In this document: positions 32,500-41,301 of the stretch, piece by piece | Layout: each line of letters begins with the position of its first letter | How positions within the stretch are numbered: the first letter of the stretch is position 1 | Assembly: GCA_963746185.1 (NCBI GenBank) | Contig: CAVVAE010000002.1 | Location: 744,001 to 808,000, forward strand | Length of the DNA stretch: 64,000 nucleotides | DNA from: CAVVAE01 sp963746185 | GTDB taxonomy: Bacteria > Actinomycetota > Actinomycetes > Propionibacteriales > Nocardioidaceae | Direction: 5' to 3' | The notes under the pieces: model-generated | Seen by the model: the letters and a program-made list of their open reading frames with translations, nothing else | Told to the model about the DNA's origin: nothing | The model's database searches: none | Position numbers and translations under genes: made by a program

Positions 32500-35001
32500 A
32501 TGAGCAGCCAATATGCGACCGAATCAACCGCCCCCAGCGATGGAGAACTCATCGCCGCGGTCCGCGGTGGGGACGGGCACGCCTACGGCGAGCTGTTCGA
32601 GAGGCACCGCGAGGCCGCTCTCCGACTGGCCCGCCAACTGGCCGGACCCAGCGACGCCGATGACCTGGTGTCCGATGCCTTCGTCAAAGTGCTGCGTGTT
32701 CTCAACACCGGTGGCGGCCCCGATCTGGCGTTCCGCGCCTACCTGCTGACCTCCGTACGACACCTGCACGTCGACCGCATCCGAAGGAACTCCCGCGTCA
32801 CCCCGACGGACGAGCTCGAGAACTTCGACCCGGGCATCCCGTTCGCCGATCCTGCTGTGGCGGAGTTTGAGAATGCCGCGGCGTCCAAGGCGTTCGCGTC
32901 GCTGCCCGAACGTTGGCAGCTCGTCTTGTGGCACGTCGAGGTGGAAGGCCAGAAGCCCGCCGAGGTGGCTCTGCTGCTGGGCATGTCGGCGAACGGTGTC
33001 TCGGCGCTGGCCTACCGTGCCCGCGAAGGACTTCGGCAGGCCTATCTCCAGATGCATATGGCCGATACCGCCGCCGAGGAGTGTCGTTGGGTCACCGAGC
33101 GGTTAGGCGCCCGGGTGCGCAACGGGTTGTCTCGTCGCGACACCACCAAGGTCGACGAGCATCTCGACGAGTGCCCGCGTTGTGCCGCGGTCTATCTCGA
33201 GCTGAGCGAAGTCAACTCCAACCTGGCAGGCCTGCTGGCCCCCTTGCTGCTCGGGACCGCCGCTGCCGGCTACCTCAGCTCGGCGGGAAGCTCGAGCGTC
33301 GGCGTGGCTGCGCTGCTGTTCAATGTCCGGCACTTCCTGAAGGCCCACGGCGGGCTCACGGCCGCGTCAACCGCAGCCGGCGTCGTTGCGGTCGGGGTAG
33401 CCGCCGCAGTGATCGTCAACGGCGGATCGCCGAAGCAGGACACCGCCGCCGACGGTCCCGGCCTCGCCGCCCCGGCCTCGCAGAGCACGTCGACATCAGC
33501 GCCCCCCTCTGATGCAACCGACCCGACGTCAACGGCTCGAGACCCCAACACCTCGCCGAGCAACACACGACCCGACCCATCGGCAGTTGTCCCGCCCGCG
33601 ATCGCCCCCACCGATCTCACCACCCCCAGCATTCCGATCATCACGACGAGCGTGCCAACCACGGACCCCACCTCCGAGCCGACCAGCACCGAGACGCGTA
33701 CGACGCCGCCCGTCGAGGTCGACCCTCCGGTCGTGGAGCTCGACATTCCCGTGACCGAAGGGCCAGCTCCCTTGACCGTCACGGTCGACGCGAGCGGTTC
33801 CAGCGCTCCGGGCGGAGGACAACTCACCTACGCATTCGACTTCGGCGACCCCCCGGGCGGTGGTGCCTTGTCGCCGCCACCGCTGCTCATGGCGCCGACG
33901 TTCTCCGCTTCCCAGGTCGGCACCAGCGAATCGACGGCGAGCCACACTTACCGCACGCCGGGCAGCTACACCCTGCGCGTAAGTGTCACCAACGAGGCCG
34001 GTGACACCACGACCAAGTCGCGCGAGATCACCGTGGACAGCCCAGTCGTCAAGGCCCCGATTGCCGATGTCACCGTCACCCCGAACCAGGGGGACGGACC
34101 CCTCGAGGTGGGCGCCGACGCCAGCGGCTCATCTGACCCCCAGGATCAGGACCTCACCTACACCTTCGACTGGGGCGACGGCACCGACCCGACCATCGGC
34201 GCCAAGCCTGCTGCGTCACACACCTACTTCACGCGGCCGAATGAGATGGAGTCGTCGTACACACTGACGCTGATGGCCACCAACACATCAGGTCTCAGCA
34301 GCAGTGTGAAACAAGACATCACTGTGACGGCACCAGCTCCGAAGGCCGTCCTCAGCGTTAAGCCCGGGGAGGGCCCGGGACCCCTGCCGGTGACGGCTGA
34401 CGCGAGCGGCTCCACTGACCCCCAGGAGCAAGACCTCACTTACACGTTCGACTGGGGCGACGGCGACGCGACCACCGGCGCCGAGCCGACCGCGTCGCAC
34501 ACCTACGTGACACGGCCAAAGGAGAGCAGGTCGTCCTACACGCTGGCGCTCATTGTCACCAATACCTCCGGCCTCAGCACCACGGTGAAGCAAGAAATCA
34601 CCGTCACCGCGCAGGAGCCTGTCGCGATCCTGGATGTCACGCGCCGGTTTGGGTGGTGGTCGCTGTGGGCCAGGGCAGACATGAGTGGTTCCTTCGATCC
34701 GCAAGGCGAGGGCTTGACGTGCTCGCTCAACTGGGGTGACGGCACGGCTGAGAGCCAGGTCGACTGTGAGAGTCGCGCCCTCCACCACTACTCACGCGGT
34801 GGGACCTACACCGTCACGCTCACCGTGACCAACACCTCGCAACAAGTCGACACCGCCACCGACACCGTCACGGTGTGGGGTGGCTGCCCTCCATGGTTGT
34901 GCGGCGGCAACCAGCAGACACCGAACGGCGTACCGGCTGCCGGATCCGCACCCGCCCCGGGAATCGCGGCCACGTTCCGCGCAGATCACCGGCTGATCTA
35001 G
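32500..35001 (+). CDS. ECF sigma factor fused to a zinc anti-sigma motif, membrane segments and four PKD domains
   Basis: About 833 residues. In order: sigma region 2 (AIR-type RLARQLAGPSDADDLVSDAF), region 4 (SLPERWQLVLWHVEVEGQKP), and an H-x3-C-x2-C zinc motif (HLDECPRC, about 221) like the RsrA class. Then come two hydrophobic segments (about 245-265 and 285-308), a long Ser/Thr/Pro-rich stalk, and four PKD-type beta-sandwich domains from about 410 to 795, the middle two nearly repeated (TYTFDWGDG). The layout predicts a membrane-held sigma factor with an extracellular sensor. A GTG at 32476 would add eight residues. No separate anti-sigma gene follows. Confidence 0.88.
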   Translation: MSSQYATESTAPSDGELIAAVRGGDGHAYGELFERHREAALRLARQLAGPSDADDLVSDAFVKVLRVLNTGGGPDLAFRAYLLTSVRHLHVDRIRRNSRVTPTDELENFDPGIPFADPAVAEFENAAASKAFASLPERWQLVLWHVEVEGQKPAEVALLLGMSANGVSALAYRAREGLRQAYLQMHMADTAAEECRWVTERLGARVRNGLSRRDTTKVDEHLDECPRCAAVYLELSEVNSNLAGLLAPLLLGTAAAGYLSSAGSSSVGVAALLFNVRHFLKAHGGLTAASTAAGVVAVGVAAAVIVNGGSPKQDTAADGPGLAAPASQSTSTSAPPSDATDPTSTARDPNTSPSNTRPDPSAVVPPAIAPTDLTTPSIPIITTSVPTTDPTSEPTSTETRTTPPVEVDPPVVELDIPVTEGPAPLTVTVDASGSSAPGGGQLTYAFDFGDPPGGGALSPPPLLMAPTFSASQVGTSESTASHTYRTPGSYTLRVSVTNEAGDTTTKSREITVDSPVVKAPIADVTVTPNQGDGPLEVGADASGSSDPQDQDLTYTFDWGDGTDPTIGAKPAASHTYFTRPNEMESSYTLTLMATNTSGLSSSVKQDITVTAPAPKAVLSVKPGEGPGPLPVTADASGSTDPQEQDLTYTFDWGDGDATTGAEPTASHTYVTRPKESRSSYTLALIVTNTSGLSTTVKQEITVTAQEPVAILDVTRRFGWWSLWARADMSGSFDPQGEGLTCSLNWGDGTAESQVDCESRALHHYSRGGTYTVTLTVTNTSQQVDTATDTVTVWGGCPPWLCGGNQQTPNGVPAAGSAPAPGIAATFRADHRLI
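34110..34620 (+). repeat. 285-base in-gene duplication of PKD domains
   Basis: The coding sequence around 34136 (ccccaggatcaggacctcac) recurs at 34421 with few changes, and flanking TGGGGCGACGGC and ACGCGGCC/ACACGGCC segments keep the same spacing. The period is 285 bases, or 95 codons: one PKD domain. It is a fairly recent duplication within the sigma-PKD gene. Confidence 0.75.
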
Positions 35002-35007
35002 AATCGA

Positions 35008-35213
35008 CACAACAGCAACGACAGGACCGAGTAGTCGCGGAACGTCTTTGCCCAGAGAGCCGCCGGTAGCTGCGAAGGCGGACTTCGACCCGCGACGAAG
35101 ACACCCTCGAGCTGGATCATGTGAGGCCGGTGCTCAGCATCGGCGAAGGTGTGGTGGCACAGCGAAATTGCCCGTCGCCCACACCTCCGGGGCAACCGAG
35201 CCCTGGAAGTGAT
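35008..35213 (+). promoter_or_regulatory. Translational T-box leader of aspS, specifier GAC (Asp)
   Basis: Stem I has the AGTA motif (35030-35033), a helix GTCGCGG/CCGCGAC (35034-35040 with 35090-35096), AGAGAGC (35054-35060) and a distal hairpin CCGCC/GGCGG. The specifier GAC at 35100-35102 follows GAA. The T-box bulge TGGC (35155-35158) sits inside GGTGTGG/CCACACC (35148-35154 with 35179-35185) and complements the GCCA end of tRNA-Asp. TCCGGGGC (35186-35193) can pair with GCCCTGGA (35200-35207), hiding the ribosome site GGAAG. No T-run follows, so control should be of translation. Confidence 0.82.
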
Positions 35214-35217
35214 CGCC

Positions 35218-36543
35218 ATGACTTCTGTCCCAGTTACGCAGCGCGGCCCCGCCCGCACGCTCGCGGCCGACCTTGCGTCGTACGTCGACCGACCCGGTGA
35301 GTCCATCCGACTCAGCGGGTGGGTCCATCGCAGACGCCGGCTTTCGGGTCTTTCGTTCGTCATCATCCGTGACCGTTCCGGCACCGCCCAGGTGGTCGTA
35401 AAGGACGCCGGCACGCTGGCTCTGGTCGAGTCGCTGACCGAGGAAACGACGGTCGACGTGGTTGGCGTCATCAGCCCCAACCCGCAGGCTCCCGGCGGCG
35501 TCGAGGTCGTCCAACCCACGTTCACCGCCACGTCGGACGCAGCGATCACACCGCCGATCGAACTCTGGCGACCGAAGATCACGGCTGGCCTGCCGACGAT
35601 GCTCGACCATGCCCAGGTCACCTGGCGTCACCCACTCCAACAGGCGAAGTGGAAACTCGCGGCCGCCTCGCTCCACGGGTTCCGGAGCGCGCTCGACGCC
35701 ACGGGGTTCACCGAGGTGCAGAGCCCCAAGCTCGTGGAGTCCGCGACCGAGTCCGGGGCCAACGTGTTCGCGGTGGACTACTTCGGACGCCCGGCATACT
35801 TGGCGCAGTCACCGCAGTTCTACAAGCAGGTGCTGGTCGGAGTGTTCGAGCGGGTCTACGAGATCGGCGCGGTGTTCCGGGCTGAGCCTCACGACACGGT
35901 CCGCCACCTTGCGGAGTACGTCTCGCTCGATGTCGAACTCGGGTTCATCGACGACCATCGCGAGGTCGTGGCGGTTCTGCGCGACGTGGTGGCCGGGATG
36001 GTCGCGAGCATCCACGAGCGCGCCTTCCGCGAAGTCGAACTCCTCGGGGTCAACGTGCCCGTCGTACCCGATGAGTTCCCGCTGCTGCACTTCCGGGAAG
36101 CTCTCGAAATCGCCGGCGCACCCGCAGACGAGCCAGATCTCGCTCCGGCCCACGAACGGGCTCTCGGTGAGTGGGCGAAGGAAAACCACAACAGCGACTT
36201 CGTGGTCGTCGAGGGATATCCCACCGCCCACCGAGCGTTCTACTCGCACCCCGACCCCGCAGACCCGAAGTGGTCTCGCTCGTTCGACCTGATCTTCCGC
36301 GGCATAGAACTCGTCAGCGGTGCACAACGACTCCACCGGTACGACGACTACGTATCGACCTTGAAGGAACGCGGCCTCCCCGTCGAGTCCTACACGTCCT
36401 ACATCGACGCGTTCAAGCACGGCATCCCGCCTCACGGCGGCTTCGCGATCGGCCTCGAACGCTGGACCGGACGACTCGTGGAAGCCGAGAACATCCGTGA
36501 AGTAACCTTGTTCCCCCGCGATCTGCACAGGCTCGCGCCATGA
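35218..36543 (+). CDS. aspS: Aspartyl-tRNA synthetase, archaeal type (Asp-tRNA(Asn) ligase)
   Basis: A 441-residue class II synthetase without the bacterial insertion domain: an OB-fold anticodon-binding domain (about 15-110) and a catalytic core. Motif 2 is FRAEPHDTVRHLAEY and motif 3 is GGFAIGLERWTGRL. Short archaeal-type AspRS enzymes are often non-discriminating and also make Asp-tRNA(Asn). I start at the ATG at 35218, eight bases after GGAAG; the longer frame runs through the T-box leader. Confidence 0.94.
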   Translation: MTSVPVTQRGPARTLAADLASYVDRPGESIRLSGWVHRRRRLSGLSFVIIRDRSGTAQVVVKDAGTLALVESLTEETTVDVVGVISPNPQAPGGVEVVQPTFTATSDAAITPPIELWRPKITAGLPTMLDHAQVTWRHPLQQAKWKLAAASLHGFRSALDATGFTEVQSPKLVESATESGANVFAVDYFGRPAYLAQSPQFYKQVLVGVFERVYEIGAVFRAEPHDTVRHLAEYVSLDVELGFIDDHREVVAVLRDVVAGMVASIHERAFREVELLGVNVPVVPDEFPLLHFREALEIAGAPADEPDLAPAHERALGEWAKENHNSDFVVVEGYPTAHRAFYSHPDPADPKWSRSFDLIFRGIELVSGAQRLHRYDDYVSTLKERGLPVESYTSYIDAFKHGIPPHGGFAIGLERWTGRLVEAENIREVTLFPRDLHRLAP

Positions 36544-36557
36544 GGTAAGAATGAGAC

Positions 36558-37040
36558 ATGCCTCTTGTCAGACGAATCGCGCGCCCGATGTTGTCGTCCA
36601 TGTTCATCGCCGGCGGCCTCAACTCGCTGAAGAATGCCGACAGCCTCGCAGACCGGGCCGAGCCGGTGACCGACAAGCTCGCTCCGGCGGTCGACAAGGC
36701 AACCGAGTCGATGCCGTTCTCACTGGACTCCAAGCAGCTGGTGCAGCTCAACGGCGTCATCCACGTCGTTGGCGGCTTCATGCTGGCGACCGGTCGATTC
36801 CCGCGATTGTCGTCACTGGCGTTAGCGGCAACGTTGGTCCCGACGACGCTGGGCGGACACCGATTCTGGGAAGAGGAGGACCCTCAGCAGGCGGCCAACC
36901 AGCGCGTCCATTTCTTCAAGAACGTCTCGATCATGGGTGGCGTGTTGCTCGCCAGCGTCGACACCGAGGGCAAGCCGAGCATCGCGTGGAGAGCCCGCCG
37001 CCAGGCGCGCAGGCAAGCTGACCGACTCACCCCCAACTGA
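36558..37040 (+). CDS. DoxX family membrane protein
   Basis: A 160-residue integral membrane protein, 14 bases after aspS. It carries the DoxX pattern: RPMLSSMFIAGGLNSLKN at the start, a loop, then hydrophobic segments (about 70-85, 90-105 and 125-142) with ATLVPTTLGGHRFWEE between them. DoxX-like proteins are linked to redox and thiol stress. The tail is basic. Confidence 0.85.
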   Translation: MPLVRRIARPMLSSMFIAGGLNSLKNADSLADRAEPVTDKLAPAVDKATESMPFSLDSKQLVQLNGVIHVVGGFMLATGRFPRLSSLALAATLVPTTLGGHRFWEEEDPQQAANQRVHFFKNVSIMGGVLLASVDTEGKPSIAWRARRQARRQADRLTPN

Positions 37041-37160
37041 CAGAGCACCAGCAGCCAAAGCGTCAGCCAGGATGCGGGGTCAGGTCATAGCGGGCGAATG
37101 GGCTTGACGCAGGTCGCGGCCGGTAGGCTTGGGCGCCGTGGTCGAGTCTCCGAGAAGTCC

Positions 37161-38435
37161 GTGACGGCGCCAACGGTCGCCCCGTGGGCCGCGCCGTACG
37201 CCGCAGGCGCTGTCGTCGGAACAGTTGACGTGCCCGGCTCGAAGTCGATCACCAACCGCGCCCTTGTGCTGGCTTCGCTAGCGGACCAACCGTCGACGAT
37301 CACCCGGCCCTTGCTGGCCCGCGACACCCGCCTGATGGTCGCGGCCCTGTCGGCGCTCGGTGTCGGGATCGACGAAGAGCCAGGCAGCCTTGTCGTCACT
37401 CCCGGCCAGCTGCAGGGACCGGCCGACATCGACTGCGGCCTGGCCGGCACTGTCATGCGATTCATGCCGCCGGTCGCCGCTCTCGCCAACGGCACCGTCT
37501 CGTTCGACGGTGACCCACGCGCGCGAGAGCGCCCGATGGGGGTGATTCTCGACGCACTGCGTGCCCTGGGAGTCGACGTCGACCCGCAGGCAGCCGGGCT
37601 TCCGTTTAACCTCACCGGCACCGGGGTCGTCGAAGGCGGAGTCGTCACCATCGATGCCTCGGCATCTAGCCAGTTCGTCTCCGCCCTGCTGCTCGCCGCC
37701 GCCCGCTACGAACGCGGCATCGACATCCGCCACGATGGCAAGCCCGTGCCGTCCCAGCCTCACATCGCGATGACCGTGGCGATGCTGCGTGAGCGCGGCG
37801 TCGAGGTTGACGACGACGAGCCGAACCGGTGGCGTGTGCAACCAGGCCCGATCTCCGCCGTACCCGTGCAGGTCGAACCCGACCTCAGCAACGCCGCGCC
37901 TTTCCTCGCCGCCGCGATCGTCACCGGCGGTTCGGTGACCGTCCGAGGATGGCCGGGCAGCACCACGCAGGCCGGCGACCAGCTTCGATGGATCCTCGGG
38001 TTGTACGGCGCTGAGGTGAGCCGAACCGACGATGGGCTCACCGTGTCTGGTGGCGACACAGTGAAGGGCGTCGACGTCGACCTGCATGACGTCGGCGAGC
38101 TCACACCTGTGCTAGCAGCGTTGTCAGCATTGGCGGAGTCGCCGTCGTACCTGCGCGGCGTCGGCCATCTGCGTGGCCACGAAACTGATCGGTTGGCAGC
38201 GCTGGCGGCTGAGCTGCGGGCGCTCGGGGGTGACGTGCAGGAGGGCGCCGACACCCTCGAGATCCGACCGGCCGCGTTGCACAGGGGCGTCTTCAGGACC
38301 TATCACGACCACCGGATGGCGCACGCAGGTGTCGTGCTCGGACTGCGAGTGGCGGATCTTGCGATCGACGACATCGACACGACGTCGAAGACCCATGAGG
38401 ACTTCGCTGCGGACTGGAAGGCACTCGTGTCGTGA
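37161..38435 (+). CDS. aroA: 3-phosphoshikimate 1-carboxyvinyltransferase (EPSP synthase)
   Basis: Joins phosphoenolpyruvate to shikimate-3-phosphate in aromatic amino-acid synthesis. About 424 residues, full length, with the substrate motifs DVPGSKSITNRALVLAS, LAGTVMRFMPP, and the late DHRMAHAGVV. The GTG at 37161 places about 23 residues before the first strand; a longer frame to 37098 is less likely. The stop overlaps the rsgA GTG by four bases. The next gene is rsgA, as in Mycobacterium. Confidence 0.96.
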   Translation: MTAPTVAPWAAPYAAGAVVGTVDVPGSKSITNRALVLASLADQPSTITRPLLARDTRLMVAALSALGVGIDEEPGSLVVTPGQLQGPADIDCGLAGTVMRFMPPVAALANGTVSFDGDPRARERPMGVILDALRALGVDVDPQAAGLPFNLTGTGVVEGGVVTIDASASSQFVSALLLAAARYERGIDIRHDGKPVPSQPHIAMTVAMLRERGVEVDDDEPNRWRVQPGPISAVPVQVEPDLSNAAPFLAAAIVTGGSVTVRGWPGSTTQAGDQLRWILGLYGAEVSRTDDGLTVSGGDTVKGVDVDLHDVGELTPVLAALSALAESPSYLRGVGHLRGHETDRLAALAAELRALGGDVQEGADTLEIRPAALHRGVFRTYHDHRMAHAGVVLGLRVADLAIDDIDTTSKTHEDFAADWKALVS

Positions 38436-39433
38436 GTCCCGGCTTCGACCCCGACGACATGAGCCGTTTCGACCGGCCACGCCGGCACACGCGGCCGCGC
38501 ACCAAGGACCGTCCGAGTCACGACGACGCCATCGACGGGTTCGTGGTCGGCGTCGACCGTGGGCGATTCACGGTCGTCGTGGGAGCTGGCGATGACGAGC
38601 GCATCATCACGGCGATGAAGTCACGCCCCCTTGGTCGAAAAGGGGTCGTCGTCGGCGACCGAGTGCGCCTCGTCGGCGATGTCACCGGCGCTCCCGGCAG
38701 TCTCGCCCGCATCGTCGAGGTGTCCGAGCGCCAGACGGTCCTGCGTCGTACGGCGGATGACGACGACCCCGTCGAGCGCATCGTGGTGGCCAACGCCGAC
38801 CAGCTCGTCATCGTAACTGCCGTGGCCGATCCCGAGCCGAGACCGCGGCTGATCGACCGGGCCCTCGTCGCTGCGTACGACGCCGGGCTCGACCCGCTGC
38901 TGTGCTTGACCAAAGTCGACCTCGCCGACCCCGAGGTACTGCTGTCGATCTACCGGCCGCTCGGGGTGCCGTACGTCGTCGCGGTCCGCGGCGGAGACCT
39001 CGATCCCGTACGTGCCACGTTGACTGACAAGGTCAGCGTCTTCGTCGGCCACTCCGGCGTCGGCAAGTCGACGCTCGTCAACGCCTTGGTCCCGGGCACC
39101 GACCGAGCGGTGGGTCACGTCAACGTGGTGACGGGCCGTGGTCGACACACCTCAACGTCAGCGGTGGCACTCGAACTGCCGTTCGGCGGCTGGGTTGTCG
39201 ACACCCCTGGCATCAGGTCGTTCGGGCTCGCACACGTCGACCCACGTGACCTGATCGGCGCGTTCGAAGACCTCGACGCGCTTACTGTCGACTGTCCTCG
39301 CGGCTGCAAGCATGGCGAGTCCGAACCCGAGTGTGCGCTCGACGATGCGGTGTCGGACGGCCGTGTCGACGCGGAGCGCGTCGAGTCGTTTCGGCGACTA
39401 CTGGCGAGCCGCGAGAAGTCCGACGACGACTGA
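38432..39433 (+). CDS. rsgA: Ribosome small-subunit biogenesis GTPase RsgA
   Basis: A circularly permuted GTPase that checks and releases maturing 30S subunits. The 333-residue chain has an OB fold (about 30-105), G4 LTKVDL, G1 GHSGVGKST, G3 DTPG and the C-terminal zinc site C-P-R-G-C-K-H with a distal cysteine (CALDD region). It starts with GTG coupled to aroA (GTGA). The family is called EngC/YjeQ in older annotation. Confidence 0.95.
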   Translation: MSPGFDPDDMSRFDRPRRHTRPRTKDRPSHDDAIDGFVVGVDRGRFTVVVGAGDDERIITAMKSRPLGRKGVVVGDRVRLVGDVTGAPGSLARIVEVSERQTVLRRTADDDDPVERIVVANADQLVIVTAVADPEPRPRLIDRALVAAYDAGLDPLLCLTKVDLADPEVLLSIYRPLGVPYVVAVRGGDLDPVRATLTDKVSVFVGHSGVGKSTLVNALVPGTDRAVGHVNVVTGRGRHTSTSAVALELPFGGWVVDTPGIRSFGLAHVDPRDLIGAFEDLDALTVDCPRGCKHGESEPECALDDAVSDGRVDAERVESFRRLLASREKSDDD

Positions 39434-39480
39434 GGCGCTGTGCGGGCTACCCCTCGGCGGGCGAGCCTGTCGAGCGATGT

Positions 39481-39715
39481 ACTGAGCCTGTCGAAGTGAC
39501 CCGGTGATTCGACAAGCTCAATCAGCGACCTGGTCCCCTTCGGCGGCCGAGCATGTGGAGACCCAGTGATTTCGACAAGCTCAATCAGCGACCTGGTCCC
39601 CTTCGGCGGTCGAGCATGTGGAGCCCGGTGATTCGACAAGCTCAATCAACGACCTGATCCCCTTCGGCGGTCGAGCTCGTCGAGACCCAGTGATTTCGAC
39701 AAGCTCAATCAGCGG
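39481..39715. repeat. Tandem intergenic repeat, four units of 61-63 bases
   Basis: The core TTCGACAAGCTCAATCAGCG recurs at 39508, 39572, 39633 and 39696, giving a period of 61-63 bases. The rest of each unit (CTGGTCCCCTTCGGCGG then TCGAGCATGTGGAG) is also conserved. The 29-base core matches, inverted, the repeat at 16381-16441. It lies between rsgA and the convergent DUF2231 gene and runs just into that gene's 3' end. Not a CRISPR: the copies are not separated by unique spacers. Confidence 0.85.
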
Positions 39716-40205
39716 GATGCAGGGACTGCACCGAGCTGAAGTCTTGTTTCCCGTCTGGGTTCCAGAGGATCTTGCTGCCGAGGTCTCCGACCCGATAGGT
39801 CTGGAAGGCAACGAGGGCTGCTCCGGCCACCAAGAGAATCGCCAGCACATTCGTCGCCAGCTGGTGCGGCTCGGCCGCTCTGGTCACGACGTACGCAGCG
39901 ACTGCGAGCACCGCGAACCCGATCACGAAGATGAACAGCCACTTGGCTCTTTCGGCGTGTTCGTCGACGAGGGCGGCGCGGAAATCGGTGAAGTTGATGT
40001 GCTCCTGGAGCGCGGAGCCGCTCTGACGAGCAACGAACACGGCGCCGACGGCCGCAAGCGAGACCAACAAAAGGGGAAGCCGCGCCCAGGCGCGGGTGCG
40101 GGGAACCGCGAACAGCACCCCGAGCAGGGCGGCCAACGGTACGAGGACTACCGCGCCATGGACCGCCAGAGGGTGGAGTGGCAGACCGTTGATCTCGTCG
40201 AACAT
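39705..40205 (-). CDS. DUF2231 family membrane protein
   Basis: A 166-residue protein with four membrane segments. It opens FDEINGLPLHPLAVHGAVVL, the DUF2231 signature in which the two histidines may bind haem or metal. Function unknown. Its 3' end touches the tandem repeat, so its last codons (SVQSLHPAD) may be repeat-derived. Confidence 0.87.
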   Translation of the reverse strand: MFDEINGLPLHPLAVHGAVVLVPLAALLGVLFAVPRTRAWARLPLLLVSLAAVGAVFVARQSGSALQEHINFTDFRAALVDEHAERAKWLFIFVIGFAVLAVAAYVVTRAAEPHQLATNVLAILLVAGAALVAFQTYRVGDLGSKILWNPDGKQDFSSVQSLHPAD

Positions 40206-40404
40206 CGCTACCTCGTTCTCCTCGACATACCAGTGGCTAAGCCTTGTTGATCAGTACCTCATGACGCCGAGACCGCTTGCCATTGGACTTTCGGGCAAGA
40301 GGTCTCAGATGCCCGTTCCCGCTGACGTTCCGTCCCCATTATGCCGGGTTGTCTCCAGCGAGCCGCTCCGACACGGCCGCCTCTGCCGCCGTACGCTGAC
40401 CTCC

Positions 40405-41301
40405 ATGTCTTCAGCCCATACCGACGACCTGCGCCTCGCGCACGTGCTGGCCGATGACGCCGACTCGCTCACGATGGATCGCTTCAAGGCGCTTGACCTC
40501 CATGTGGTCAACAAGCCCGACCTCACCCCGGTCAGCGACGCCGACCAGTCCGTCGAGCAAGCCATTCGGCGCACGCTGGGCCGAGCCCGGCCACGCGACG
40601 CGGTGCTGGGTGAGGAGGCCGGGTCATCCGGCTGGGGCCCGCGACGGTGGGTGGTCGACCCGATCGACGGCACGAAGAACTTCGTTCGCGGCGTTCCCGT
40701 CTGGGCGACCCTGATCGCGCTGATGGTCGAGGATCAGGTGGTCGCGAGTGTCGTGTCCGCACCCGCTCTCGGCCGACGCTGGTGGGCCTCGATGGGAAGC
40801 GGAGCGTGGACCGGCAAGTCGTTGTTCTCGGCCCAGGAGTGCCACGTGTCCGACGTGACCACGCTCGAGGACGCATCGCTGTCGTACTCCTCGCTGCATG
40901 GCTGGGAGTCCCGAGGGCGGCAGGAAGACTTCATCGCGCTGACCAGGAATTGCTGGCGCACCCGGGCGTATGGCGACTTCTGGTCCCACATGCTGGTGGC
41001 CGAGGGCGGCGTCGACGTGGCGGTCGAGCCGGACCTCGAGCTCTACGACATGGCGGCGCTCACGATCATCGTCGAGGAGGCCGGTGGTCGCTTCACCGCG
41101 CTCGACGGGACACCCGGTCCGCACGGCGGCAATGCGTTGTCGACCAACGGGCGCTTGCATGACCAAGTTCTCGCGTTCGTCGGCAGCATGCCCGACGCGG
41201 AAGACCGCGCGATGGAGCGGCCACACGGCAGCCTGCACGACCTCAGCGCGCACCGACAGCGGGTCAACCCGACAGATCTGCCCGTCGATCACGAGGACTG
41301 A
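40405..41301 (+). CDS. hisN: Histidinol-phosphatase, inositol monophosphatase family
   Basis: Removes phosphate from L-histidinol phosphate in histidine synthesis, with metal-dependent IMPase chemistry. The 298-residue protein shows GEEAG, the metal-binding DPIDGTKNFVRG and the late EPDLELYDMAAL. IMPase paralogues are hard to separate by eye; the HisN assignment rests on overall similarity to actinobacterial HisN and the expected order near aroA. It has a 30-residue C-terminal extension. I use the ATG at 40405; the 3' end overlaps the next gene on the other strand by 38 bases. Confidence 0.85.
   Translation: MSSAHTDDLRLAHVLADDADSLTMDRFKALDLHVVNKPDLTPVSDADQSVEQAIRRTLGRARPRDAVLGEEAGSSGWGPRRWVVDPIDGTKNFVRGVPVWATLIALMVEDQVVASVVSAPALGRRWWASMGSGAWTGKSLFSAQECHVSDVTTLEDASLSYSSLHGWESRGRQEDFIALTRNCWRTRAYGDFWSHMLVAEGGVDVAVEPDLELYDMAALTIIVEEAGGRFTALDGTPGPHGGNALSTNGRLHDQVLAFVGSMPDAEDRAMERPHGSLHDLSAHRQRVNPTDLPVDHED

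Noticed and set aside
39481..39715. Possible CRISPR array
   Set aside because: Units are conserved over their whole length with no unique spacers, no cas genes are present, and the core also occurs singly elsewhere.
40096..40404. Upstream extension of the HisN frame
   Set aside because: It overlaps the DUF2231 gene start on the other strand and lacks IMPase-like sequence; the ATG at 40405 gives the normal family length.
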